Source: Mycobacterium sp. 852002-51163_SCH5372311 (GTDB lineage: Bacteria > Actinomycetota > Actinomycetes > Mycobacteriales > Mycobacteriaceae). Taken from it: DNA of 58,901 bases. The stretch covers positions 1 through 58,901 of the forward strand of contig NZ_LZIJ01000201.1 of assembly GCF_001667115.1 (NCBI RefSeq). The letters are read 5' to 3'. Position 1 is the stretch's first letter, and each line of letters starts with the position of its first letter. Positions 8,760 through 17,064 of the stretch are shown here, one piece after another. Under the pieces are notes generated by a model. It was given only the letters and a program-made list of their open reading frames with translations, was not told the DNA's origin and did no database searches. The position numbers and the translations under genes were made by a program.

Positions 8760-10270
8760 TTGGGTACCGCCAGTTCTTGAGGTGTCATGTCCTTCGGTAG
8801 CGTGTCGTGCATCACCAGCGCGTCAGCGCGTGACAGCGTCGGTCCTTGCGGCAGCAGTTGCAGCGCCACCCACGGCGCCAGGCTCGGCTGCGACTTCAAA
8901 CCCAGCGCCTCGCGGGCTTCTTTACTGCCGTCGACCCCGAACCGCGCGCCCGCATCGGTGATCCACCACAGCGACTCCGTCGTCTGCGCTCCCGGGTGGT
9001 TGCCCGTCACCGCGACGAAGTTCGCATAGTCGGAGCCGAAGTAGACCTGGTCCGCTGCGGTCGCCTCGGCCCGCACCAGTTTGACCACTTTGCTCACTTT
9101 GGACGCCGGGATCGGGAGGGTCGGGCCGGACACTACCTGGACGCGGGCCCTGCTCTCCCCTGCGCTGCGCTCCCACCACCAGCAGGTCGACGGATTCTCC
9201 CGAATGTCCACCACTTCCAGTGGATTCTCCGGATACGACGAGAGGTCCAGCTTGTTGACCACCGGCATTTTTGCAAGTTCGGCCGGTTGCACCGTCACCG
9301 GCTTGCCGTTCCCAGGTCCGCCGGCGTTCTGCAGAATCTGGGCGACCAGCGTCGGAAGCGTCTGCACGCCATCGGCCAAGACCAGCGAATACTGTTGCGG
9401 CCCACTGATTTGCGGAGTGACGAGTATCGTCCCCACGGGTCCGGGAGCGCCCGGGAAAGCCGCGGGAGCATTCAGGTTCGGCACGTCTGGCACTACCAGT
9501 TCGGGACCGACGGGCAGGGCGTCGAACAACGCTCGGCTCATCGGCTTGGCCTGGCTGACTTGCTCCGGCGTCAACCCGAGCGGCAGCAAGACCGCCCGGT
9601 TCGTGGGGTCCACCCGCGAACGGCGCCCCTGCCGAACCACCCAGGCGTCCCCGCCGTAGCTGAGCACCACCGCGTCCGACCCGGTCAGTACCCGTCGGTG
9701 GTTGCTGAGTTCGGGGGTGCCGTCGATCACAGTCACGGTCACTCCCTGGGAGGATCCGGCACCTGTCGAGGTGGCCACGGTGTCGCAGACCAACCACGAC
9801 GACGACGTCGGGGTCTTCGGCGCGAACGACGACGGCGCGCCCGGGATGCCCACCAACGGGCCGTGCGGCAAGCCGGCGATCTGGCTGCCGCGAACCAGGT
9901 GCGGGTTGTCCGGACGGCCAGTGATCAGCCGCGCCGAGGCCAAGTTCAACGCCGGATACAACCGGTCGCCCACGCGGACGTAAAGCGCGCCGGAGTCGCG
10001 GTCCGCGATAATCGGCGACTCGTTCAGCTGGCCGGACGGGCTGATGAACGACCACAGCAGCGCCCCCAGACAAATGACGACTGCCGCCGACACCGACGCC
10101 ACCACCGCCAGGATCTGGCGGCGGCCGGGCTCGACCTCCATGCGGACCCGCCACCGGGTCAGAGCCATTGCGGTGCGGCGCGCCAGGAATTGGTAGCCGG
10201 TTACCTGGGTCCGGGTCGACAGCCCGAGGCCGTATCCCGACCCCCGTCGCCCGCGACTCTCATCCGCCAC
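8756..10270 (-). CDS. eccB5: ESX-5 type VII secretion membrane protein EccB5
   Basis: A 504-residue core component of the ESX-5 inner-membrane complex. A cytosolic N-terminus containing the family signature TGYQFLARRTAMALTR is followed by one transmembrane helix (about residues 53-75) and a large periplasmic repeat domain with two cysteines (VCDTVA and STCWWW) that probably form the family disulfide. It ends with the ATGA overlap into eccC5. It is the first gene of the minus-strand ESX-5 transcript and is divergent from malQ, exactly as Rv1782 is from Rv1781c in M. tuberculosis. Confidence 0.97.
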   Translation of the reverse strand: MADESRGRRGSGYGLGLSTRTQVTGYQFLARRTAMALTRWRVRMEVEPGRRQILAVVASVSAAVVICLGALLWSFISPSGQLNESPIIADRDSGALYVRVGDRLYPALNLASARLITGRPDNPHLVRGSQIAGLPHGPLVGIPGAPSSFAPKTPTSSSWLVCDTVATSTGAGSSQGVTVTVIDGTPELSNHRRVLTGSDAVVLSYGGDAWVVRQGRRSRVDPTNRAVLLPLGLTPEQVSQAKPMSRALFDALPVGPELVVPDVPNLNAPAAFPGAPGPVGTILVTPQISGPQQYSLVLADGVQTLPTLVAQILQNAGGPGNGKPVTVQPAELAKMPVVNKLDLSSYPENPLEVVDIRENPSTCWWWERSAGESRARVQVVSGPTLPIPASKVSKVVKLVRAEATAADQVYFGSDYANFVAVTGNHPGAQTTESLWWITDAGARFGVDGSKEAREALGLKSQPSLAPWVALQLLPQGPTLSRADALVMHDTLPKDMTPQELAVPK

Positions 10271-10638
10271 GTTGATTCACCATCCGGTTTGCTCTAGCGC
10301 CTAAAGATTGACCTGGGCTTTGGCCCGCATTTCGGCCTCGATATTCATAGCGAGCGCAAATCACATCGATAACCGTAAGGCACCTGCACAGACCTCGCCA
10401 CGCGACAGCTCACGCACTTTTCTGTGCATCGTGCTGCCTCGACGAATCCGTTCCCTTTCGGTCGAGATCCTCGCGGACCGTCGAGCAACCGAACCAAGCG
10501 CGGCGCGCTCCACAGAGCTGCCAGTTTCCGTCCCCCGCTGCATTCTTGTGCCTTTAAAAGGCATGGTAGCCACTTGCGGCCAACTGGGCTCGTGACCCCG
10601 TTCTGGGCCGGCGGGGTCCGGGACGCAAGATGGGCGTC
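10271..10638. other. Divergent promoter region between eccB5 and malQ
   Basis: This 368-base gap must contain the promoters for the ESX-5 operon (leftward) and malQ (rightward). I see no gene. The only distinct element is the perfect palindrome at 10549-10563. Confidence 0.5.
10549..10563. promoter_or_regulatory. Perfect palindrome upstream of malQ
   Basis: TGCCTTT-A-AAAGGCA, a 7-base perfect inverted repeat with a one-base centre, lies 76 bases before the malQ start codon. The size and symmetry fit an operator for a dimeric regulator. No regulator gene is adjacent, so the binding protein is unknown. Confidence 0.45.
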
Positions 10639-12783
10639 ATGAGTGAGCTTGCGCCCTCGCTGGTGGAACTTGCCAGGCGGTACGGCATCGCGACCGACTA
10701 TGAGGATTGGGCCGGCCGGCGGGTGCTCGTCCCGGAGACCACGCTGGTACATGTTCTCGCTGCGCTCGGTGTGGCGGCCGGCACCGAGGAGGAGCGCAAC
10801 GCCGCGCTGGTCGCGCATCTTCGGACCTATTGGGCGCGTCCGATGCCGGCAACCATCGTGGCCCGGTCAGGCGCGCAGGCGCGGTTCTGGGTGCATGTCA
10901 CCCACGGGCTTCCCGCCGACGTGTGGCTGCACCTCGAGGACGGCTCGGTTCGACACGAGGTCCAGCAGGTCGACAACTTCACCCCCCCGTTCGACCTGGA
11001 CGGACGCCCGGTCGGCGAAGCGAGCTTTGTATTGCCCAGCGACCTCCCGCTCGGCTATCACCGGGTGCACTTGCGCTCCGGCGACTCCGAAACCAGCACC
11101 GCGCTCATTGTCACGCCCGACTGGCTGGGGCTGCCCGAGCGGCTCGGCGCGCGCCGCGCCTGGGGGCTGGCCACCCAGCTCTACAGCGTGCGGTCTCGCC
11201 AGTCGTGGGGTGTCGGCGACCTGACCGACCTCGCGGATCTCGCCGTGTGGTCCGCGGCCCGGCATGGCGCGGACTACCTGCTGGTCAATCCGCTGCACGC
11301 GGCCACGTTGACGCGCCCGATGGAGCCGTCGCCGTATCTGCCGACTTCCCGACGATTCGTCAATCCGCTTTACCTTCGCGTCGAGGCAATCCCTGAGTTC
11401 GCCGACCTGCCCAGGCGCGGGCGGGTCCGGCGGCTGCGTTCCGAGGTTCAGCAGCGCGCCGCTGAACTCGATGCGATCGACCGCGACACCGCGTGGGCCG
11501 CCAAGCGCGCCGCGCTCGAACTGCTGTACCGGGTGCCGCGGTCGGCCGGCCGCGAACTCGCCTACGCCGCATTCCGCGAGCGCGAAGGCCGTGCTCTCGA
11601 CGATTTCGCCACCTGGTGTGCACTGGCGCAGAAATATGGCGGCGACTGGCACCAGTGGCCGGAGACGGTGCGGCACCCGGCGAGCGACGGCGTCGCGGCT
11701 TTCGTCAAAAAAAATGCCGACGCCATCGATTTCCACCGCTGGCTGCAGTGGCAGCTCGACGAGCAACTCGCCGCAGCGCAGTCACTATCGGTGCGGGCGG
11801 GCATGGCGTTGGGCATCATGCACGACCTGGCTGTCGGCGTACACCCCAGCGGCGCCGACGCCTGGGCGCTGCAGGACGTGCTGGCGTTGGGGGTCACCGC
11901 GGGTGCGCCACCCGACGAGTTCAATCAGCTGGGCCAGGACTGGTCACAGCCGCCGTGGCGGCCGGACCGGCTCGACGAGCAGGAGTATCGACCCTTTCGC
12001 GCGCTGATCCAGGCGGTGCTGCGGCACGCCGGCGGAGTGCGCATCGACCACATCATCGGGTTGTTCCGGTTGTGGTGGATTCCCGAGGGCGCACCACCCA
12101 CCCAAGGCACCTACGTGCGCTACGACCACGACGCGATGATCGGCATCGTCGCCTTGGAGGCGCACCGGGCCGGGGCGGTCGTCGTCGGCGAGGATCTCGG
12201 AACCGTCGAGCCGTGGGTGCGCGACTACTTATTACTCAGGGGACTGCTGGGGACCTCGATCCTGTGGTTCGAGCTGGATCGGGACGGAACGGGCGGCCCA
12301 CTTCCGGCCGAGCGCTGGCGCGAGTACTGCCTGTCGTCGGTCACCACCCACGATCTGCCGCCTACCGCGGGCTACCTGGCCGGAGATCATGTGCGGCTGC
12401 GGGATTCCCTGGGGTTGTTGACCCGGCCCGTCGACGAGGAACTGCAGTCCGATCGCGGCGAGCTGGCCGCCTGGATGGCTGAGTTGCGCCGCGTCGGGCT
12501 ATTGGCGCAGGACGCAGAGCGGGACGCCGAGCAAATCATCCTGGCCCTTTACCGCTACCTCGGCCGGACGCCGTCGCGCCTGTTGGGGGTCGCCCTGACC
12601 GATGCAGTCGGCGACCGGCGGACCCAGAACCAGCCGGGAACCACCGACGAATATCCGAACTGGCGCATTCCGCTGACCGGACCGGACGGTCGAGCGGTGC
12701 TGCTCGAAGACGTGTTCGCCGATCGCCGGGCAGCCGACTTAGCCGACGCCGTGCGAGCTCAGACCGCCCCACTGACCGGATGA
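10639..12783 (+). CDS. malQ: 4-alpha-glucanotransferase (amylomaltase) MalQ
   Basis: A 714-residue GH77 enzyme that transfers alpha-1,4-glucan segments between maltodextrins, a cytosolic step of glycogen and maltose turnover. GH77 hallmarks are visible: YSVRSRQSWGVGDLTDLADL, the nucleophile region HAGGVRIDHIIGLFRLWWIP, the acid/base stretch VVVGEDLGTVEPWV and TTHDLPPTAGY. The N-terminal mycobacterial extension is also present. I chose the ATG at 10639 (MSELAPSLVELARRYGIATD) because it matches the start I recall for M. tuberculosis MalQ (Rv1781c); the ATG at 10630 adds three residues. It is divergent from eccB5, as in M. tuberculosis. Confidence 0.95.
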   Translation: MSELAPSLVELARRYGIATDYEDWAGRRVLVPETTLVHVLAALGVAAGTEEERNAALVAHLRTYWARPMPATIVARSGAQARFWVHVTHGLPADVWLHLEDGSVRHEVQQVDNFTPPFDLDGRPVGEASFVLPSDLPLGYHRVHLRSGDSETSTALIVTPDWLGLPERLGARRAWGLATQLYSVRSRQSWGVGDLTDLADLAVWSAARHGADYLLVNPLHAATLTRPMEPSPYLPTSRRFVNPLYLRVEAIPEFADLPRRGRVRRLRSEVQQRAAELDAIDRDTAWAAKRAALELLYRVPRSAGRELAYAAFREREGRALDDFATWCALAQKYGGDWHQWPETVRHPASDGVAAFVKKNADAIDFHRWLQWQLDEQLAAAQSLSVRAGMALGIMHDLAVGVHPSGADAWALQDVLALGVTAGAPPDEFNQLGQDWSQPPWRPDRLDEQEYRPFRALIQAVLRHAGGVRIDHIIGLFRLWWIPEGAPPTQGTYVRYDHDAMIGIVALEAHRAGAVVVGEDLGTVEPWVRDYLLLRGLLGTSILWFELDRDGTGGPLPAERWREYCLSSVTTHDLPPTAGYLAGDHVRLRDSLGLLTRPVDEELQSDRGELAAWMAELRRVGLLAQDAERDAEQIILALYRYLGRTPSRLLGVALTDAVGDRRTQNQPGTTDEYPNWRIPLTGPDGRAVLLEDVFADRRAADLADAVRAQTAPLTG

Positions 12784-13046
12784 TCCACCGCTCGAGTGCG
12801 TGCCCGACCCGCTGTGCTCGCAGGAGACTATGCCTGAACTCACAGCCAGCCCTTAAGGATCCGCGTTTGCGGAAAAAGGATCGCATGTTCTTATGCGGTT
12901 GCGGTTTTGTCGCCCAGGCGTGCGGACGGTTTGCCGGCGGCATGCCCGTCACCGTCACGAAAGTTGCCTGACGACCAGGTTCGCCGCGGCGTCCCGGGCC
13001 GGAGGCGCCCGATTTATCCAAGTGATGTCGTGGTATTTTTCGCCAA

Positions 13047-14873
13047 GTGACGAACACCGAACGTCAAGGTGCCGATCCGCATGTCGATTTCGCCCAGCCT
13101 TCCGCGGGCTCAGTATCGACAACGACAGTAGGCACGCCGCTGGTAACCACTCCGGACTTCCGCAGCGAAATCCATGAAGCCGAAGACACCATCGATGTGG
13201 AGAGCTACGGAGGCGGATTCGACCTCACCAGAAGGGCTACCGCGCCGCGCCTGCGGGTGGGCCGCGACAAGTGGTTCAACCTGCTGTGGCTGATCCCGAT
13301 CGGCTTCGCACTGCTGATCGCGGCGGTGGCTATCGGCAAAGGCCTGCACAACATGCCGGCGGTGCAGTCGTTCATTCACCGCCACCCGGGGACCGACACC
13401 CACTCCGGCGCCACCCCGGGCCTGCCCGCCTGGATCGGGTGGACCCACTTTTTCAACCTGTTCATGATGATGTTCATCATCAGGACGGGCATCCAGATTC
13501 TTTGCGACCACCCCCGGCTCTATTTCAGCCGCAATGCCACCCCCGGCAAGGACGAATGGCTGCGGGTGGGGCCTCCCGTACCCGACGACGATCTGTGGAC
13601 CGCCAACGCCGACACCGTCGCCCTGCCGCCGCAGTTCGGGCTGCCCGGGTTCCGGCATTCCATCGGCCTGGCCCGCTGGTGGCATCTCGGCGTCGATGTC
13701 TTGTGGCTGGTTAACGGCGCGGTGTTCTATGTCCTGCTGTTCACGACCGGGCAGTGGCGCCACATCGTGCCGACCAGCTGGAACGTGTTCCCTGACGCCG
13801 CATCGGTGGCCATCCAGTACCTGTCGCTGGACTGGCCGGAGGACAACGGCTGGGTCGCCTACAACGGGATGCAGCTGCTGGCCTACTTCACCACCGTCTT
13901 CATCGCTGCCCCGGCCGCGCTGATCACCGGTCTGGGCATGTCGCCGGCGCTTTCGCAGCGGGTCCACTGGATCAGCAAGCGGCTGAGCATCCAGATCGCC
14001 CGTTCACTGCATTTCCTGGTGCTGGTGTACTTCTTGTTCTTCATCGTCGTGCACGTCACGCTGGTTTTTGCGACCAGCGCCCTGCGGAACCTCAACCACA
14101 TGTTCGCCGCCCGCGACGACAACAGCTGGATGGGCTTCTGGATCTTCGCCCTGGCGATGGTCGTCACCGCGGTCGCCTGGGTGTGGGCCACTCCGTTCAC
14201 CATTCGCCATCCGCGCGTCGTTCAGCGCGTCGGCTACGCGCTCGTCGGCCCGTTCCAGCGCATGCTGGAACAGCTTGATCCCAAGCCCGGTGCCTTCACC
14301 GAAGAAGACATCTCGCCCCACCACTGGCGCAACGGCCGTCTTCCGGAGACCGTCGAGTACAAAGAGCTGGAAAAGAACGACTTTCGCGACTGGCGGCTGA
14401 AGGTCTACGGTCTCGTCGAGCACCCGATGGAGTTCTCCCTCGACGACTTGAAGGCCCTGCCCTACCACGACCAGATCAGCCAGCATTTCTGCATCCAGGC
14501 CTGGTCGGGTGTGGCCAAATGGGGTGGCGTGCAAATGAAGACGATCATGGACATCGTCAAGCCGTTGCCCGAAGCGAAGTGGGTGGTGTTCTACTCGATG
14601 GGGCTGGGCGCCACCGGCGGCATCTATTACAACGCCCACCACATCGGCCAGATGGACCACCACATGACGATGTTGGCGTACAACATGAACGACCAGCCGC
14701 TCCCCTACATGCACGGCAAGCCGCTGCGGCTCCGTAACGAGTTGCAGCATGGCTTCAAACTCGTCAAGTGGATCAAGGGAATCGAATTCGTCGCCGACTA
14801 CCACGACATCGGTAGCGGTTACGGCGGCTACAGCGAAGACCACAAATACTTCGGGCGGCACCAGACGCTGTAA
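13047..14873 (+). CDS. Cytochrome b561-sulfite-oxidase-type molybdopterin oxidoreductase fusion (Rv0218-like)
   Basis: A 608-residue membrane protein. The N-terminal half (about residues 75-400) has several transmembrane helices with His residues suited to b-type heme, such as GWTHFFNLFMMMF and SLHFLVLVYFLFFIVVHV. The C-terminal part (about residues 420-600) is a sulfite-oxidase-like molybdopterin-binding domain with the expected metal-ligand cysteine at about residue 482 (QHFCIQAWSG). An inner-membrane redox enzyme passing electrons between quinone and a molybdenum centre is likely; the substrate is unknown. GTG start at 13047. M. tuberculosis Rv0218 is, from memory, a relative. This gene interrupts the malQ-DUF2505 order of M. 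tuberculosis. The 263 bases upstream hold only a small TCCGC-GTTT-GCGGA hairpin near 12858. Confidence 0.85.
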   Translation: MTNTERQGADPHVDFAQPSAGSVSTTTVGTPLVTTPDFRSEIHEAEDTIDVESYGGGFDLTRRATAPRLRVGRDKWFNLLWLIPIGFALLIAAVAIGKGLHNMPAVQSFIHRHPGTDTHSGATPGLPAWIGWTHFFNLFMMMFIIRTGIQILCDHPRLYFSRNATPGKDEWLRVGPPVPDDDLWTANADTVALPPQFGLPGFRHSIGLARWWHLGVDVLWLVNGAVFYVLLFTTGQWRHIVPTSWNVFPDAASVAIQYLSLDWPEDNGWVAYNGMQLLAYFTTVFIAAPAALITGLGMSPALSQRVHWISKRLSIQIARSLHFLVLVYFLFFIVVHVTLVFATSALRNLNHMFAARDDNSWMGFWIFALAMVVTAVAWVWATPFTIRHPRVVQRVGYALVGPFQRMLEQLDPKPGAFTEEDISPHHWRNGRLPETVEYKELEKNDFRDWRLKVYGLVEHPMEFSLDDLKALPYHDQISQHFCIQAWSGVAKWGGVQMKTIMDIVKPLPEAKWVVFYSMGLGATGGIYYNAHHIGQMDHHMTMLAYNMNDQPLPYMHGKPLRLRNELQHGFKLVKWIKGIEFVADYHDIGSGYGGYSEDHKYFGRHQTL

Positions 14874-14978
14874 AGCTGACTGGCCCGGTTGCCTGCAGCC
14901 TCACGGCCCGCCGAAGTCGTTTGTCCAAAGCGCATTTCGGGTAGCTCTTTGAGCGGGTTCAACAAGAGGAGGCGCTTC

Positions 14979-15269
14979 ATGGGAGACATCTCGCGCGGCC
15001 TCGGCGACCCTGCGCGACCCACCCGTACCCGCGGCGCCCACCGGAACGACGAACCGATCGATGACGTCGAGAGGATCCCCCGGATGGTCGTCGTGGGCGC
15101 CGCCGTGATCGTGTTCGTTGTCGGTATCGCCAATTTCGCCTTGGGGCAGGTTGGTCTCGGTGTCGCCGCGGTCAGCATCGGACTGCTGGTGTTCGGCGCC
15201 GGGCTGAGCTGGCTTGCCATGGAGCGCAGGCGGATTCGTGAAGCAGAAAGGGAATGGCCGCCCTACTGA
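14979..15269 (+). CDS. Small two-helix membrane protein, UsfY-like
   Basis: A 96-residue protein. A charged N-terminus (MGDISRGLGDPARPTRTRG) is followed by two transmembrane helices at about residues 36-58 and 60-80, then a short basic tail (MERRRIREAEREWPPY). The GLSWLAMERRRIR pattern resembles the C-terminus of mycobacterial UsfY, a protein encoded near sigF, but this copy is away from that locus and the assignment is tentative. The ATG is chosen for its ribosome binding site AAGAGGAGG; the open frame upstream lacks one. The 3' end overlaps the convergent lipoprotein gene by 7 bases. Confidence 0.6.
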   Translation: MGDISRGLGDPARPTRTRGAHRNDEPIDDVERIPRMVVVGAAVIVFVVGIANFALGQVGLGVAAVSIGLLVFGAGLSWLAMERRRIREAEREWPPY

Positions 15270-15649
15270 GTCGGGCAGATCTGCTTCAACCACTCGTCCA
15301 GCACCTGGTAGTTCTTCGGGTAGTCCGGGTCATCGAAGTGAGCACCGCCGGCGCTGACGAAGTATTCGATCGCGGTTTTGGCCGGTGGCGGCGGGTTGAA
15401 GCTTTCAATGGTGTTCGCGGCCCTGCGTGCGCCATCGGCGTCCGACCCCGCCAACAGGTCCACACTGGCGTCGTCGACTTCGGCGCATTGGCGGGAATTC
15501 AGCGCTGCGACGGGCGCGGGGCCGCCGGTTCCGATGGTGGGGTGCCCAGTTGCGGAGCTTTCGGCTGCCCCGGTCGTCTTGCCGCTCGCGCAGGCCGCCA
15601 TCAGCGTGGCGCTGATTAGAGCCGCTGTGAGGAACCGCAATTTCGGCAT
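15263..15649 (-). CDS. Putative lipoprotein of unknown function
   Basis: A 128-residue protein with a signal peptide (MPKLRFLTAALISATLMAAC) ending in a lipobox cysteine at residue 20, so it should be anchored on the outer face of the membrane. The mature part has two further cysteines (RQCAEVDD and KQICPTQ) that could pair, and no family I can name. Start at the ATG at 15647-15649. Convergent with the UsfY-like gene. Confidence 0.7.
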   Translation of the reverse strand: MPKLRFLTAALISATLMAACASGKTTGAAESSATGHPTIGTGGPAPVAALNSRQCAEVDDASVDLLAGSDADGARRAANTIESFNPPPPAKTAIEYFVSAGGAHFDDPDYPKNYQVLDEWLKQICPTQ

Positions 15650-15693
15650 GCAAACTCCGCACTGTGTCGATCGGCCTTACGCCAAGTCTGCGA

Positions 15694-16122
15694 CTACTGG
15701 AGGGCGGCGAGATTGTTTATCGACTTGCGAACGTCGGACCGCAACACCCTGGCGACCAGGTTTCCGATCGGCCCGTTCAGTAGGCCGCCGCTCAAATCGG
15801 CGACGAGATGGAAGGTGGAGCCGGGATCGTCGTCGGTGACGCTCATCGACAGGGCGATGCGAATTCCGCCACGGCCGCGGCCTTGCAGCTCAATCGATTT
15901 CGGCTCGTCGTAACGCGTGACCGTCCAATGGATGATGTTGCGGAAACCCTTGACCTTGATCAGCGACGAAATGCACGTGCCTTCCTCGATCGTCGACGGA
16001 ACCTCACCGCGCCATCCGCCGAATATCGTCATCCATTCCTCGAATCGACCCAGGTCTGATGCCAGTTTCCAGGCGGACGCCGGCTCCAGCTTCGATGACG
16101 TCGAAACGTCTACTCGTGCCAT
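15694..16122 (-). CDS. SRPBCC (polyketide cyclase-like) protein, Rv0910-like
   Basis: A 142-residue protein starting MARVDVSTSSKLEPASAWKL. The pattern of helix-grip residues (SDLGRFEEWMTIFGGWRGEVP, GTCISSLIKVKGFRNIIHWTV) and the C-terminus (LLNGPIGNLVARVLRSDVRKSINNL) closely track M. tuberculosis Rv0910, described as the toxin of a toxin-antitoxin pair. No Rv0909-type antitoxin gene is next to it, so a toxin role cannot be assumed; it may simply be a hydrophobic-ligand-binding protein. The start at 16122 is chosen over 16167 because the extra 15 residues have no family match. Confidence 0.75.
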   Translation of the reverse strand: MARVDVSTSSKLEPASAWKLASDLGRFEEWMTIFGGWRGEVPSTIEEGTCISSLIKVKGFRNIIHWTVTRYDEPKSIELQGRGRGGIRIALSMSVTDDDPGSTFHLVADLSGGLLNGPIGNLVARVLRSDVRKSINNLAALQ

Positions 16123-16254
16123 AACTTTCCGCTTCTCGAGGTGGACAGAGTTCCGACAGCACGGCATAGGCGTGACATTCGCGCTGTCCGGCTTGCATAC
16201 CCGCCCGCGTTGGCCGGAAAACCCCGCCAGAGCCCTTTGAAAGCCGGTTAAACC

Positions 16255-16818
16255 TTACGGGCGGTCCCAGGTGGTCTCCAACTGGTGTGCCACGTCGATG
16301 ACTTGTGCGGCCTGGGACTGCGGCGCGTCGATTTCGTCAGCCACGTAATGGGCGATGAATCGGCGGATCTCGCCATCGACGCCTGCGATGATGCGCAACA
16401 CCTCACCGCGAATGGATTTGGACGACACGTTGACGGTGATGTCGGAGGGTCGCGGCTTCGCCACGTCGACGATCAAGATCAGCGGCTTTGCGGCCCGCGC
16501 GGTAGCGCGCAGCGCGATGTCCCCGGTGACGGTGAACCGCTGCTTGTCCAGCCGTAGGTCGAGGAGCAGATCGATCGTCAACGGAATGTGGATTACGAAG
16601 GTGATGCTGTCGCCGAGGCGACGGGTGACCTGCGGGTCTTTGACTTTGACGTTCGCGCTGACCTTGGCGATTCCCCCGGGCCCCTGCGCGATCGGCTCCA
16701 TCGCGAACTCGGTGCCCGCGAAATCGGCGAATGCGGCGGCGACCCGCTCGGGGGTGACGGCAACCTCGAAAAATCTACGGCCGAACTCTTCGTAGGTAAC
16801 GTAGTCGTAGTTTTGCAT
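16255..16818 (-). CDS. DUF2505 family protein (Rv1780-like)
   Basis: A 187-residue protein starting MQNYDYVTYEEFGRRFFEVA, of the DUF2505 family (SRPBCC-like fold), conserved in mycobacteria. Length and start agree with M. tuberculosis Rv1780 as I remember it. It is divergent from the DUF4407 gene, as Rv1780 is from Rv1779c. The frame stays open up to 17184, but the added residues lack family similarity. Function unknown. Confidence 0.85.
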   Translation of the reverse strand: MQNYDYVTYEEFGRRFFEVAVTPERVAAAFADFAGTEFAMEPIAQGPGGIAKVSANVKVKDPQVTRRLGDSITFVIHIPLTIDLLLDLRLDKQRFTVTGDIALRATARAAKPLILIVDVAKPRPSDITVNVSSKSIRGEVLRIIAGVDGEIRRFIAHYVADEIDAPQSQAAQVIDVAHQLETTWDRP

Positions 16819-17064
16819 AGGTTTATACCGTCTCACGTTACGTGCCGTATTGGCCGCTGATCCGCCCGCGTGGCAGTTTTCGGGCCGGAATTCAGCGCCC
16901 GACGAGGCACGATGCCGCAGCGTGGCGGCTTGGCGTTGGCGCCGCGAATGTGTGATTCGTCGCCCGTTGCCGGATTTGTGAAGAGGGCCACAAGCGGTCT
17001 TTTCGATTCGGTGTGTCGGGGGGCAAGCTGCCAGGCTTGGAAAAACTGGAGGTGTTGGAATCTC

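Noticed and set aside
6828..8780. 650-codon plus-strand open frame
   Set aside because: Exactly antisense to eccC5, with Arg/His/Val-rich composition typical of high-GC shadow frames; eccC5 is certain from family identity.
8846..10297. 483-codon plus-strand open frame
   Set aside because: Antisense to eccB5; no family similarity or ribosome binding site.
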